Part shown: in pieces, positions 35,256-43,512 of the stretch
How positions within the stretch are numbered: the stretch's first letter is position 1
Layout: each line of letters begins with the position of its first letter
Position numbers and translations under genes: made by a program
DNA from: Harenicola maris
GTDB taxonomy: Bacteria > Pseudomonadota > Alphaproteobacteria > Rhodobacterales > Rhodobacteraceae
Direction of reading: 5' to 3'
Assembly (NCBI GenBank): GCA_018524345.1
Contig: JADQAZ010000003.1
Coordinates: 248,001 to 312,000, forward strand
Length of the DNA stretch: 64,000 bases
Notes under the pieces: generated by a model
Told to the model about the DNA's origin: nothing
The model's database searches: none
What the model saw: only the letters and a program-made list of their open reading frames with translations

Positions 35256-36227
35256 TTATTGCGCGGCCTCGAGGGACTGGGTGCCGGTGAGGGCTGTTTC
35301 GAAGTGGGTGGTGATGCGGGTGAGGGCGTCTTGGCGGGTGCTAGGGACTTCCATCAGGATTTCATGTTCGGCCTCGGGGTAGACCTGTAGGGTGCCTTTG
35401 GGCCAGCGGGCCATGAGGCTGTGGATATTGCCGGAATGCACGATGCGTTCGTTGTCGCCCAGCAGGGTGAGGGTGGGCATATCGGGGGCGGGCAGGGCGC
35501 GGAGTTTGCGCATTTCGCGCAGGGCCTCGTTCAGCCAGAGCATGCTCGGGCCGCCCAGAGAAAGCTCGGGGTGGGTGGTGACCTGTTGGCGCATGGCCTC
35601 GTATTCGGCGGGATCGCGGGTGAGGGTGTTGTCCTCGAACGGGGCGGTGGTCAGGTAGCTGGGCGCCGAGGTGCCCGGCGCAAAGAGGTTGCCGAGGCCG
35701 ATACCCCGCAGCGTCGTCGAGGCCACCCATGCGATCGGGCGCAGGTAGGACGTAATATGGATGCCCCACATCGGGGCGGAGAAGGCCGCGGCCTGCACCG
35801 GCAGGTCATTGTGCAGGGCGCGCAGGCCGATGGCCCCGCCCATCGAATGGCCGATCAGGAACAGGGGGCCGGTGACGCCGAGATCCGGCAGGGCGGCGAG
35901 AACCGCGGCCACGTCCTTTTGGTAGTCGGAAAAGCGCAGCACATGGCCGAGGCCCGCATTGGCATGCAGCCTGTCGGCCAGCCCCTGACCGCGCCAGTCA
36001 ATCGCCAGGGTGGCAAAGCCGCGGGCGGCGAAATCGGCCGCCACGCGGCCGTATTTCTCGATATATTCGGTGCGGCCGGGGAAGAGCAGCACGGTGCCTT
36101 TGGGCGGCGCTGTGCCCTCTACCGGCCAGTGGCCGATGCGGATACGCACCCCGTCACTGGCGGTGAGCCAATGGGCCGAAGCCTTGGGGCCTGCGGCGAC
36201 ATCGCCGTGATAGGGTGCGTTTTGCAT
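35256..36227 (-). CDS. Alpha/beta hydrolase (monoacylglycerol lipase/lysophospholipase-like)
   Basis: A 323-residue alpha/beta hydrolase of the serine aminopeptidase S33/Hydrolase_4 type. Oxyanion region LLFPGRTEYIEKYG, then IDWRGQGLADR, nucleophile elbow GHSMGG with Ser128, late Asp in LLGDNERIV, and His in AEHEILME. There is no signal peptide. ATG 36227 gives the family-like N-terminus; the open frame continues upstream into the SCP2 gene but lacks support. It lies 22 bp downstream of the SCP2-domain gene, hinting at lipid or acyl-ester metabolism. Confidence 0.88.
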   Translation of the reverse strand: MQNAPYHGDVAAGPKASAHWLTASDGVRIRIGHWPVEGTAPPKGTVLLFPGRTEYIEKYGRVAADFAARGFATLAIDWRGQGLADRLHANAGLGHVLRFSDYQKDVAAVLAALPDLGVTGPLFLIGHSMGGAIGLRALHNDLPVQAAAFSAPMWGIHITSYLRPIAWVASTTLRGIGLGNLFAPGTSAPSYLTTAPFEDNTLTRDPAEYEAMRQQVTTHPELSLGGPSMLWLNEALREMRKLRALPAPDMPTLTLLGDNERIVHSGNIHSLMARWPKGTLQVYPEAEHEILMEVPSTRQDALTRITTHFETALTGTQSLEAAQ

Positions 36228-36249
36228 GGTCTGTGCCCTTGGGTTCGGT

Positions 36250-36540
36250 TTAGCTGAGCGCCGCGCCGAGCTGCATGGCTTGGCCCATGTCGCCATCGAC
36301 GGAGAGCTTGCCCGACATGAAGGCGGCGGTTGCGTTTGTTTCGCCCGACAGGATCGAGGCGAAGGTTTCGGCATCGGCGGAGAGGGTCACATCGGCGGCG
36401 CCGTCTTCGGCGCGGGCGCCCTCACCGTCGAGGAGAATCGTGCCTTCGCCTTCGATGTCGAATTTGGCGGAGCCGGAAAATCCGTTGCCGCCCAGTTTTT
36501 CATTCAGGGCCACCACGGCTGTATTAATAACGTCGCTCAT
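36250..36540 (-). CDS. SCP-2 sterol-transfer family protein
   Basis: A 96-residue protein with only an SCP-2 lipid-binding domain. The second half (DVTLSADAETFASILSGETN, then AAFMSGKLSVDGDMGQAMQL) carries the conserved pattern of bacterial SCP2 proteins. It probably binds fatty acyl or hydrophobic ligands in the cytoplasm. First gene of a two-gene minus-strand unit with the hydrolase, divergent from the TPR gene by about 70 bp. Confidence 0.9.
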   Translation of the reverse strand: MSDVINTAVVALNEKLGGNGFSGSAKFDIEGEGTILLDGEGARAEDGAADVTLSADAETFASILSGETNATAAFMSGKLSVDGDMGQAMQLGAALS

Positions 36541-36610
36541 TGATATCTCTCCTCAAGTTGATGGCATGACGGTTGGATTCCCGTGCGCATGCGCTAAGCT
36601 AGGCGAAGAT

Positions 36611-37267
36611 ATGACCCTAATTTGTAAACATCTCAACTTTACCGCTACGGCATTTGTGCTGGCAGTGGGGTATTCCATGCCTTTGGGCGCTGTTTTGCTC
36701 AGTGGCCCTGTTGCGGCGCAGGAGAGCGGGGATGCGATTGTGGTTGCGCCCCTTGGTGCGGATTTGGGTTCGGACCCGCAGGCCGAGCCGCAGTCCGAGG
36801 TGGAGCGGCTCTTGTCCGAGCTGGCCAAGGCGGATCAGCCGGGCTGGCAGCAGATCGAGGATGCGGTCTGGCGGGAATGGTCGAAGTCCGGCTCTGCCAC
36901 GATGGATCTGCTTTTGTCGCGCGGGCGCGAGGCCATGGACGCGGGCGATATTGAGGGGGCTTTGGCCCATTTCACCGCCCTGACGGATCATGCGCCCGAG
37001 TTTGCGGAAGCGTGGAATGCGCGGGCGACGGCCTTTTTCCGCGCGGGGCGCTATGGCCCCGCCATGGCCGATATTCGCCGTGCCATTGCCCTGAACCCGC
37101 AGCATTTCGGCGCGCTGACCGGCCTTGGCTTTATCCTTGAGGAGCTGGGGCAGGATGCCGCGGCCTTTGAGGCCTTTCGTGCCGCGGGCGCTATACATCC
37201 GCACCGCGAGGACATACATGATGCCATAGAGCGGTTGGACAAGCGCGTTATGGGGCAATCTATCTGA
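36611..37267 (+). CDS. Exported tetratricopeptide-repeat protein
   Basis: A 218-residue protein with an N-terminal signal (MTLICKHLNFTATAFVLAVG, cut near VAAQES), an acidic linker, and about three TPR units from about residue 95 (GREAMDAGDIEGALAHFTAL, AWNARATAFFRAGRYGPAMA, LTGLGFILEELGQDAAAFEA). It likely acts as a periplasmic protein-protein adaptor. Start ATG 36611 was chosen because it yields the signal peptide. Partners are not indicated; the helicase gene follows 36 bp later. Confidence 0.85.
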   Translation: MTLICKHLNFTATAFVLAVGYSMPLGAVLLSGPVAAQESGDAIVVAPLGADLGSDPQAEPQSEVERLLSELAKADQPGWQQIEDAVWREWSKSGSATMDLLLSRGREAMDAGDIEGALAHFTALTDHAPEFAEAWNARATAFFRAGRYGPAMADIRRAIALNPQHFGALTGLGFILEELGQDAAAFEAFRAAGAIHPHREDIHDAIERLDKRVMGQSI

Positions 37268-37303
37268 TAGGCCCTGCGGGCGGCAGGTAATCAGGGGCAG
37301 GAC

Positions 37304-40099
37304 ATGCTGCAAACCAGAGCGGTAACGGCGGTTCTTGGCCCGACCAACACCGGAAAAACCCACTACGCCATTGAACGGATGCTCTCCCATCGCACGGGGG
37401 TGATCGGGTTGCCTTTGCGCCTCTTGGCGCGGGAGGTCTATGACCGGATCGTGGAGCGGATCGGGCCCTCGGTTGTGGCGTTGATCACCGGCGAGGAGCG
37501 GATTGTTCCGGAGCGGGTGAAATACTGGGTCTGCACCGTGGAGGCCATGCCGGTGGGCATGGCGGCGGATTTTCTGGCGGTGGACGAGATCCAGCTTTGC
37601 GCGGACCCCGAGCGGGGCCATGTGTTTACCGACCGTTTGCTGCATGCGCGGGGGCTGCATGAGACGCTTTTGCTGGGCAGTGACACCATGCGCAGCGCCA
37701 TTGCGGAGCTGGTGCCCGGGGCGCAGTTTGTCCACCGCGAGCGGTTTTCCGAGCTGACCTATGTGGGGTCGAAGAAGTTGAGCCGGATGCCGGCGCGTTC
37801 GGCCATTGTCGGGTTTTCTGTCGAGCAGGTCTATGCCATTGCGGAGTTGATCCGGCGGCAGAAAGGCGGCTGCGCCGTGGTGATGGGGGCGCTGTCCCCG
37901 CGCACGCGCAATGCGCAGGTGGAGATGTATCAGAACGGCGAGGTGGATTACCTTGTCGCCACCGATGCCATTGGCATGGGCCTGAACCTTGATGTGCAGC
38001 ATGTGGCCTTTTCGGGGCTGGCCAAGTTTGACGGGCGCAAGATGCGGCATCTGTTTCCGGCCGAGCTGGGCCAGATTGCGGGGCGGGCAGGGCGGTATAA
38101 GGACAACGGCACCTTTGGCGTCACCGGCGAGGCGCGCCCCTTGGACGACGAGGTGGCCAAGGCGATTATGGATCACCGCTTTGCCCCCGTGCGCAAGCTG
38201 CATTGGCGCAACGGGCGGCTGGAATTCGGGACGGTGGACCGGTTGATTGCCTCGCTGGAGCAGCGGACCGATGACGAGTGGCTGACCCGTGTGCGCGAGA
38301 GTGACGATCTGGCGGCGCTGAAGGCGATGAGCCAGATGGACGAGGTGTACGCCCGCACGCGGCATCCCAAATCGGTGGAGCTGTTGTGGGATGTCTGCCG
38401 TGTGCCGGATTTCCGCGGCATCAGCCCCGTGGAACATGCCCAGCTTTTGAGCGAGATTTTCTGCTATCTTCATGAGGGTGGGCGGATTCCCCCGGAATGG
38501 ATCGGCGCGCATATCCGCCGCCTTGACCGGGTGGACGGCGATATTGATGCTTTGTCGAAACGACTGGCATATATTCGCACATGGACCTATGTGGCGCAGC
38601 GGAATGGCTGGGTTGATGACGAAAGCCATTGGCGCGAGGAAAGCCGCGCTGTAGAAGACCGCTTGTCAGATGCGCTTCATGGTGCGCTGACCCAGAGATT
38701 TGTGGACCGGCGCACCAGTGTATTGCTGCGGCGGCTCAACCAGAAGGAGAGGCTTGTGGCCGAGGTAAACGACAAGGGCGAGATCACCGTAGAGGGCCAG
38801 CATATTGGCCGGTTGGACGGGTTCCGCTTTAGCCAGGATGCAAGTGCCTCGGCGGAAGAAGCCAAGACATTGCGCGCGACGGCTCTGGCCGCGCTTGCGC
38901 CGGAGTTCCACCTGCGGGCGGACCGGTTCTATAACGCGCCCGATACCGAGATTGATTTCACCGAGCAGGGTGGATTGATGTGGGGCAATCTGGCGGTTGG
39001 CAAGCTGGTCAAGGGGCCGGAGCCCTTGAAGCCGGGGGTTGCGGCCTTTGTTGATGACGAGGCCGGGGCCGAGGTGGCCGAGAAGGTTCAGCGCCGCTTG
39101 CAGCATTTCATCGACCGCAAGATTGCCGCCGCCTTCGAGCCCATGCTGGGCCTGACTGGCGACGAGACATTGACCGGCCTTGCGCGCGGCTTTGCCTTTC
39201 AGATGGGCGAGGCCATGGGCGTGCTGCGTCGCGAGGCCGTGGCCAGCGATGTGAAGGCCTTGGATCAGGAGGCGCGCGGCGCCCTGCGCAAGCATGGTGT
39301 GCGCTTTGGCCAGTTTACGATTTTCATGCCCTTGATGCTCAAGCCCGCGCCGACGCGGCTGCGTCTGGTGCTGTGGTCGCTGCATCAGGGGTTTGACGAA
39401 TTCCCCGAGAGCCCGCCCCCCGGTTTGGTGACGATCCCGACGCCTGTGGATGCGCCTGCGGGCTATGACACCATGGCCGGTTACCGCATTGCCGGGCCGC
39501 GTGCGATCCGCATCGATATGCTGGAGCGTCTGGCCGATCAGCTGCGTGCCGAGGACAGCCGCGGCGGGTTTGAGGCCAAGGCGGATATGCTGTCGATCAC
39601 GGGCATGACCCTTGAGCAGTTTGCCGAATTGATGCGCGGCCTTGGCTATAAGGCCGAGGAGGGCACCCGCGAGAAGCAGCGCCCTGTAAAGGTCGCGGAG
39701 AAGGATGAGGCCAAGGCTGAGGCCGCGAGAGAGGGCGAGGCCCCCGAGGCCAGCCCGGCGGAGGCAGAGGCGCAGGCCGAGGTTGCGCCCGCAGAGCCCG
39801 AAGCCGTGCCAGCCGACGTGGCGGCGGAGCCGTCAGAGGAGGCCCCCGCGCCGGAGGTGGAGACATTCTACACCTTCACATGGGCGCCCAAGCCGCGCGG
39901 CAATCGCCCGCAGCAGCAAGAGGGCGGCCAGCGCAAGGGTGGCAAGCGGCCCCCGCGCAAGGGCGGCAAGCCCGGCGGCGCAGGCAAGGGCGGCAACAAG
40001 CCCGCCAAGTTCCAGTCAGGCCCCGCGCCGAAGAAGGACCGGATCGATCCGGACAATCCCTTTGCCGCCGCGTTGATGGGCCTGAAGTCCAAAGAGTGA
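37304..40099 (+). CDS. Suv3-like DExH RNA helicase
   Basis: A 931-residue helicase of the mitochondrial Suv3-like (alphaproteobacterial) group. Walker A GPTNTGKT at 12-19, DExH-type Walker B VDEIQ with Asp94/Glu95, motif V-like VATDAIGMGLNLD, and motif VI QIAGRAGRYKDNGT. A long helical C-terminal region follows, and the last 130 residues are a low-complexity Ala/Glu then Lys/Gly/Pro-rich tail, probably for RNA or protein contact. The family unwinds RNA for decay or ribosome-related processing. Its TGA overlaps the GTG start of the S4-domain gene, supporting a joint role in RNA metabolism. Confidence 0.9.
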   Translation: MLQTRAVTAVLGPTNTGKTHYAIERMLSHRTGVIGLPLRLLAREVYDRIVERIGPSVVALITGEERIVPERVKYWVCTVEAMPVGMAADFLAVDEIQLCADPERGHVFTDRLLHARGLHETLLLGSDTMRSAIAELVPGAQFVHRERFSELTYVGSKKLSRMPARSAIVGFSVEQVYAIAELIRRQKGGCAVVMGALSPRTRNAQVEMYQNGEVDYLVATDAIGMGLNLDVQHVAFSGLAKFDGRKMRHLFPAELGQIAGRAGRYKDNGTFGVTGEARPLDDEVAKAIMDHRFAPVRKLHWRNGRLEFGTVDRLIASLEQRTDDEWLTRVRESDDLAALKAMSQMDEVYARTRHPKSVELLWDVCRVPDFRGISPVEHAQLLSEIFCYLHEGGRIPPEWIGAHIRRLDRVDGDIDALSKRLAYIRTWTYVAQRNGWVDDESHWREESRAVEDRLSDALHGALTQRFVDRRTSVLLRRLNQKERLVAEVNDKGEITVEGQHIGRLDGFRFSQDASASAEEAKTLRATALAALAPEFHLRADRFYNAPDTEIDFTEQGGLMWGNLAVGKLVKGPEPLKPGVAAFVDDEAGAEVAEKVQRRLQHFIDRKIAAAFEPMLGLTGDETLTGLARGFAFQMGEAMGVLRREAVASDVKALDQEARGALRKHGVRFGQFTIFMPLMLKPAPTRLRLVLWSLHQGFDEFPESPPPGLVTIPTPVDAPAGYDTMAGYRIAGPRAIRIDMLERLADQLRAEDSRGGFEAKADMLSITGMTLEQFAELMRGLGYKAEEGTREKQRPVKVAEKDEAKAEAAREGEAPEASPAEAEAQAEVAPAEPEAVPADVAAEPSEEAPAPEVETFYTFTWAPKPRGNRPQQQEGGQRKGGKRPPRKGGKPGGAGKGGNKPAKFQSGPAPKKDRIDPDNPFAAALMGLKSKE

Positions 40100-40464
40100 G
40101 CGAGGACAGCCTGCGCGTTGACAAATGGCTCTGGCAGGCTCGATTTTTCAAGACACGCACCTTGGCCGCCAAACAGGTGGCCGAGGGCAAGATACGGGTC
40201 AATAGCACCCGTATTTCCAAGCCCGCCCGCGCGGTGGTGGTGGGCGATACCCTGACATTTCCCCAAGGCGATGATGTGCGGGTGATCCGCATCGAGGCCA
40301 TGGGCACGCGGCGCGGCCCCGCCCCCGAGGCGCAGGCGCTTTATACCGATCTTGCCCCGCCCGAACCGCGCGAGCGTAAATCTTATGCAGAGCGCGGCGG
40401 TGCGCGGCCGACCAAGAAAGATCGCCGTAAATTGATGGAGCACAAGGGCAATTCGCTTGATTGA
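40096..40464 (+). CDS. S4-domain RNA-binding protein (Hsp15/HslR-like)
   Basis: A 122-residue protein. The GTG start at 40096 overlaps the helicase stop (GTGA). Residues 7-55 form the S4 fold: LRVDKWLWQARFFKTRTLAA, EGKIRVNSTRISKPARAV, VVVGDTLTF. The C-terminal third is basic. It resembles Hsp15, which rescues stalled 50S subunits carrying nascent chains, so an RNA-surveillance role next to the helicase is sensible. Confidence 0.88.
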   Translation: MSEDSLRVDKWLWQARFFKTRTLAAKQVAEGKIRVNSTRISKPARAVVVGDTLTFPQGDDVRVIRIEAMGTRRGPAPEAQALYTDLAPPEPRERKSYAERGGARPTKKDRRKLMEHKGNSLD

Positions 40465-40515
40465 CCGCGCGGGTTTGGGTAACTGAACTTCTGATAAAAA
40501 ACTGAGGCTCCCGAG

Positions 40516-40851
40516 ATGACCTATATCGTCAATGACAACTGTATCGCCTGTAAATACACCGACTGTGTCGAGGTATGTCCGGTGGATTGTTTCTATGAGG
40601 GTGAGAACATGTTGGTGATCCATCCTGACGAATGCATCGATTGCGGTGTTTGCGAGCCGGAGTGCCCGGCCGATGCGATCCGCCCTGACACCGAGCCGGA
40701 AACCGAGAAATGGGTTGAGTTCAACCGCAAGTATTCCGAGCTTTGGCCTGTGATCATCACCAAGAAGGACCAGCTTCCGGGTGCTGAGGAGATGGACGGC
40801 AAGCCCGGCAAAATGGAGCTGTTTTCCGAGGCCCCCGGCGAGGGTGGTTGA
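40516..40851 (+). CDS. fdxA: Seven-iron ferredoxin FdxA
   Basis: A 111-residue ferredoxin of the [3Fe-4S][4Fe-4S] type. The first cluster motif is [18 protein letters not shown] and the second is [16 protein letters not shown]. The long C-terminal extension ([16 protein letters not shown]) is characteristic of FdxA. It is a cytoplasmic electron carrier. It stands 51 bp after the S4 gene and immediately before the leader of carD, an arrangement that to my knowledge is common in Rhodobacterales. Confidence 0.95.
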   Translation: MTYIVNDNCIACKYTDCVEVCPVDCFYEGENMLVIHPDECIDCGVCEPECPADAIRPDTEPETEKWVEFNRKYSELWPVIITKKDQLPGAEEMDGKPGKMELFSEAPGEGG

Positions 40852-40881
40852 CGGCGGTTTCTTGCGCTGCGCTGCGGCGCT

Positions 40882-40909
40882 TTGAGAATCAGCATTTTTG
40901 TGATATACA
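40882..40909 (+). promoter_or_regulatory. Strong sigma-70 promoter between fdxA and carD
   Basis: TTGAGA (40882-40887) and TATACA (40904-40909), 16 bp apart, are near-consensus and AT-rich in between. Transcription should begin at about 40916. Confidence 0.65.
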
Positions 40910-40915
40910 ACCCGC

Positions 40916-41031
40916 AATGTTGAAGAGACTTTAGACCCCGAAAGCGTCGCTGCTCGATGCCCAGAGGGTTACATCAGAGCGCGTAAAACAACCCGCCCCC
41001 GAAAACCGCCGGTTTTCGGGACGGGTTTTTT
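40916..41031 (+). ncRNA. Candidate small RNA or carD leader/attenuator (about 116 nt)
   Basis: From the predicted start near 40916 to the T-run of a strong intrinsic terminator at 41031. No gene of normal size lies inside; a five-codon frame (MLKRL, 40917-40934) is present at the very 5' end. Either a stand-alone small RNA is made, or this is the attenuated leader of carD, whose ATG is only 33 bp beyond the terminator. Both ends are predicted from sequence only. Confidence 0.5.
40992..41031 (+). terminator. Intrinsic terminator upstream of carD
   Basis: A perfect 10-bp stem (CCCGAAAACC / GGTTTTCGGG, 41011-41020 on the 3' side) with a three-base loop is extended outward by four more pairs past a mismatch, and is followed by six T (41026-41031). 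Confidence 0.9.
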
Positions 41032-41064
41032 GGGTCCGTAGTGGTGAATGTAGGAAGGCCTAGA

Positions 41065-41571
41065 ATGTCGAAGAAGAAATATGATTTCCGCCCGAACGAG
41101 TTTGTCGTCTATCCCGCCCACGGGGTTGGTCAGGTCGTCTCGATCGAGGAGCAGGACGTGGCAGGGATCACGCTGGAGCTGTTTGTTGTGTCCTTCGAGA
41201 AGGACAAGATGACCCTGCGTGTGCCGACCAACAAGGCGATCGAGGTGGGCATGCGCTCCCTCTCGAGCCCGGACACCGTGACGCTGGCGATGAAGACCCT
41301 GAAGGGCAAGGCCAAGGTCAAGCGGGCCATGTGGTCGCGCCGGGCGCAGGAATACGAGCAGAAGATCAACTCCGGTGATCTGATTGCCATCGCCGAGGTT
41401 GTGCGCGATCTGCACCGCACCGATGACCAGCGCGAGCAGAGCTACTCCGAGCGGCAGCTGTATGAAGCCGCGCTGGAGCGTCTGACCCGCGAAGTGGCCG
41501 TTGTGTCCGGCACCGACGAGGCCGGCGCGCAAAAGCAGGTCGACGACGTATTGGTCGCCCGCGCCGCCTGA
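41065..41571 (+). CDS. carD: CarD-family transcription regulator
   Basis: A 168-residue CarD/CdnL protein. The N-terminal RNA-polymerase-interacting Tudor-like domain reads PNEFVVYPAHGVGQVVSIEE and LRVPTNKA, and the helical C-terminal domain (about 75-165) contacts promoter DNA. The start ATG 41065 follows an AGGAAGG site. CarD stabilises open complexes at weak promoters, including rRNA-type promoters lacking a T at -7 in Rhodobacter (established in the literature). Its expression here must cope with the terminator that ends 33 bp before its start. Confidence 0.95.
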   Translation: MSKKKYDFRPNEFVVYPAHGVGQVVSIEEQDVAGITLELFVVSFEKDKMTLRVPTNKAIEVGMRSLSSPDTVTLAMKTLKGKAKVKRAMWSRRAQEYEQKINSGDLIAIAEVVRDLHRTDDQREQSYSERQLYEAALERLTREVAVVSGTDEAGAQKQVDDVLVARAA

Positions 41572-41595
41572 TCCGGCGCCAGATGGTTTGCAAAG

Positions 41596-41623
41596 AAGGC
41601 CCCCTGTTCAGGGGGCCTTTTTT
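41596..41623 (+). terminator. Rho-independent terminator after carD
   Basis: AAGGCCCCC (41596-41604) pairs with GGGGGCCTT (41611-41619) around a six-base loop, with five T on each side of the boundary of the stem. Confidence 0.9.
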
Positions 41624-41768
41624 ATGCGTAGACTTGAGGGGAATTTGTCGAAGACCTTTTTGATGTGACGTGAATGGGTAGAGTTCTGTTTTCTGGCCGC
41701 TTGCGCGCTTTGCCGCGAGGGAGCGGGGTGTATTGGCGGCCTGCTGTGCCTTGGGGCGGGGTCGGCGG

Positions 41769-42629
41769 ATGATCGGGCCGATGTTTTTCATTCTGGACAA
41801 GTTTCCTTTGGCGCGGCGTTTCCATGATGCTGTGCGGAGTTTGCCGGCGGAATTGATACCCGAGTATTGGTATGAGATGGAGCCCTCCCCGAAGCGCAAA
41901 CGCATCTATTTGGCGACGGATTGGGAGCGGTATGTGGAGGAGGCCTCGGGTAGTTGCACCCATGGTTCTTTGGATCACGCGGCCTTTACGGTTTCGGCCG
42001 AGGGGTTTGTCACGCGGCGCGGGTTTGCGCTAGGCGCCTGTCATAGCGCGGGGCATTTTGCGGTCCATCCCAAGGGGGGCGGGTTCGATACCTGGCCCGT
42101 TGCGGAGCATTTCATAGGGCATTTCGATTGCTACGCCTGCTATGGCGAGGTTTGGGAATATGCCGGGCGGCTCAATGCGGTGCGCTCTTTCGGGCGCGAT
42201 TACGTCGCGCCGGAGCAGTTTGCCCCCATGCCCAGGGTCGGCTGTGCGCGGGCCTATGTGGATGCGAAATACACCTTTGTGGGGTTTCATTGGCATACAG
42301 TTTTATCCGACGAATGCATTGCCGATTACGGGATCGATATGGAGGCGGTAAAGGCCTTGGCTTGGCGGGTCGAGACGCTGCCTCATAGCGGGGCGGCGGG
42401 GGCGCTTTATGACATCCGGTTTTGTGAACGGGCGGAGGATTGGGAGAGCGTGGCGGATGTGATGATTGACCTGACGCTTCGGGCGGACCAGCATCATTTT
42501 GATCAAGAGGGGCTGGAGAGCATGTGCGGCGAGGTGGACGCGCAGGGGGCCCATACCATGGGCAAGCGGGATGTCGTTCGCTGGCGCGAGTGGCTCTATC
42601 CCGAGGGGACGGTGTTTCCGGAGGCGTGA
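41769..42629 (+). CDS. Protein of unknown function, first of a tandem paralogous pair
   Basis: A 286-residue cytoplasmic protein (no signal peptide or membrane segment). Start ATG 41769; a second ATG at 41781 gives MFFILDKFPLARRFHDAV. I do not recognise the family. It is Trp, Tyr and His rich, with the conserved blocks EYWYEMEPSPKRKRIYLA, GFHWHTVLSDECIADYGIDM, ALYDIRF, EDWESVADVMIDLTLRADQH and WREWLYPEGT shared with the next gene. Clustered His and acidic residues could make a metal or ligand site, but that is speculation. Relatively long spacing (about 145 bp after the carD terminator) suggests its own promoter. Confidence 0.85.
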   Translation: MIGPMFFILDKFPLARRFHDAVRSLPAELIPEYWYEMEPSPKRKRIYLATDWERYVEEASGSCTHGSLDHAAFTVSAEGFVTRRGFALGACHSAGHFAVHPKGGGFDTWPVAEHFIGHFDCYACYGEVWEYAGRLNAVRSFGRDYVAPEQFAPMPRVGCARAYVDAKYTFVGFHWHTVLSDECIADYGIDMEAVKALAWRVETLPHSGAAGALYDIRFCERAEDWESVADVMIDLTLRADQHHFDQEGLESMCGEVDAQGAHTMGKRDVVRWREWLYPEGTVFPEA

Positions 42630-42633
42630 GGCG

Positions 42634-43506
42634 ATGATCACAAAGCACCCCTATTACATTCTTGACAAGTTTCCCCTCGCGCGGCGGTTCCATGAGGCGG
42701 TCAAGACGATGCCAGCGGAGTTGGCGCCGGAGTATTGGTATGAGTTGGAGCCGAACCCGAAGCGCAAGCGTATCTATCTGGCGCGGGAGTGGGATCGGTT
42801 TGTGGAGGAGGCTGTTGGGTATTCGAACTTCGGATCGCTTCATCACCGGGATTACACCCTTAACGCGGAGGGATTTGTCTCTGCGAAGGGGGCGGCGGAG
42901 GGGGCCGCCTATTCAACCAATCTGTGCGCGCTTCATCCCAAAGAGGGCGGGAGCGATCACGAGGTGCTCTGGGCGGCTGCGCGGCATTTTCTGGCGCATT
43001 TCGACGTCTATGCCGCTTACAGTGAAACCTATAAGTATGGATTGAAGCTTAATCACATTCGCACCTATGGGCGAGATGGATTGACGGAGGAGAGCTATTG
43101 CCCCTTCGAGCCTGCTCGAAGCTTTCGGGACTATGCCCATGCGAAGTTTATCTTCATCGGATTTCATTGGCACACCGTTCTGTCCGAGGAGTGTATCGCC
43201 GATTACGGGATTGATATGGAGGCGGTGCGCGCGGCAGCTTGGCGGGTGGAGGACCTTCCGTTCAAGGGGGCAGCGGGCGCACTCTATGACATCCGCTTTA
43301 CCGAGAAGGAGGAGGATTGGGAGAGTGTGGCGGATGTGATGATTGACCTGACGCTGCAGGCCGATGCCCATCGGTTTGATCACCAGACGATCTTTGGCCT
43401 AAGGGGAACTTTGGAAGACATGCGCAAGGGGACCATCAGCCGGAATGATACCGCCCGTTGGCGCGAGTGGCTGTACCCCGAGGGGACGGAGTTTCCGGAG
43501 GCTTGA
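42634..43506 (+). CDS. Protein of unknown function, second of the tandem paralogous pair
   Basis: A 290-residue paralogue of the preceding gene over its full length (about half identical by eye). Identical blocks include ILDKFPLARRFH, EYWYE.EP.PKRKRIYLA, FHWHTVLS.ECIADYGIDMEAV and WREWLYPEGT.FPEA. It differs in the middle (GAAYSTNLCALHPKEGGSDH) and near the end. ATG 42634 lies 4 bp after the first gene's stop, so the pair is co-translated. The tandem duplication has diverged while keeping the core residues, hinting at two partners or a heterodimer. It ends 6 bp from the convergent antiporter gene. Confidence 0.85.
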   Translation: MITKHPYYILDKFPLARRFHEAVKTMPAELAPEYWYELEPNPKRKRIYLAREWDRFVEEAVGYSNFGSLHHRDYTLNAEGFVSAKGAAEGAAYSTNLCALHPKEGGSDHEVLWAAARHFLAHFDVYAAYSETYKYGLKLNHIRTYGRDGLTEESYCPFEPARSFRDYAHAKFIFIGFHWHTVLSEECIADYGIDMEAVRAAAWRVEDLPFKGAAGALYDIRFTEKEEDWESVADVMIDLTLQADAHRFDHQTIFGLRGTLEDMRKGTISRNDTARWREWLYPEGTEFPEA

Positions 43507-43512
43507 GGGGCC

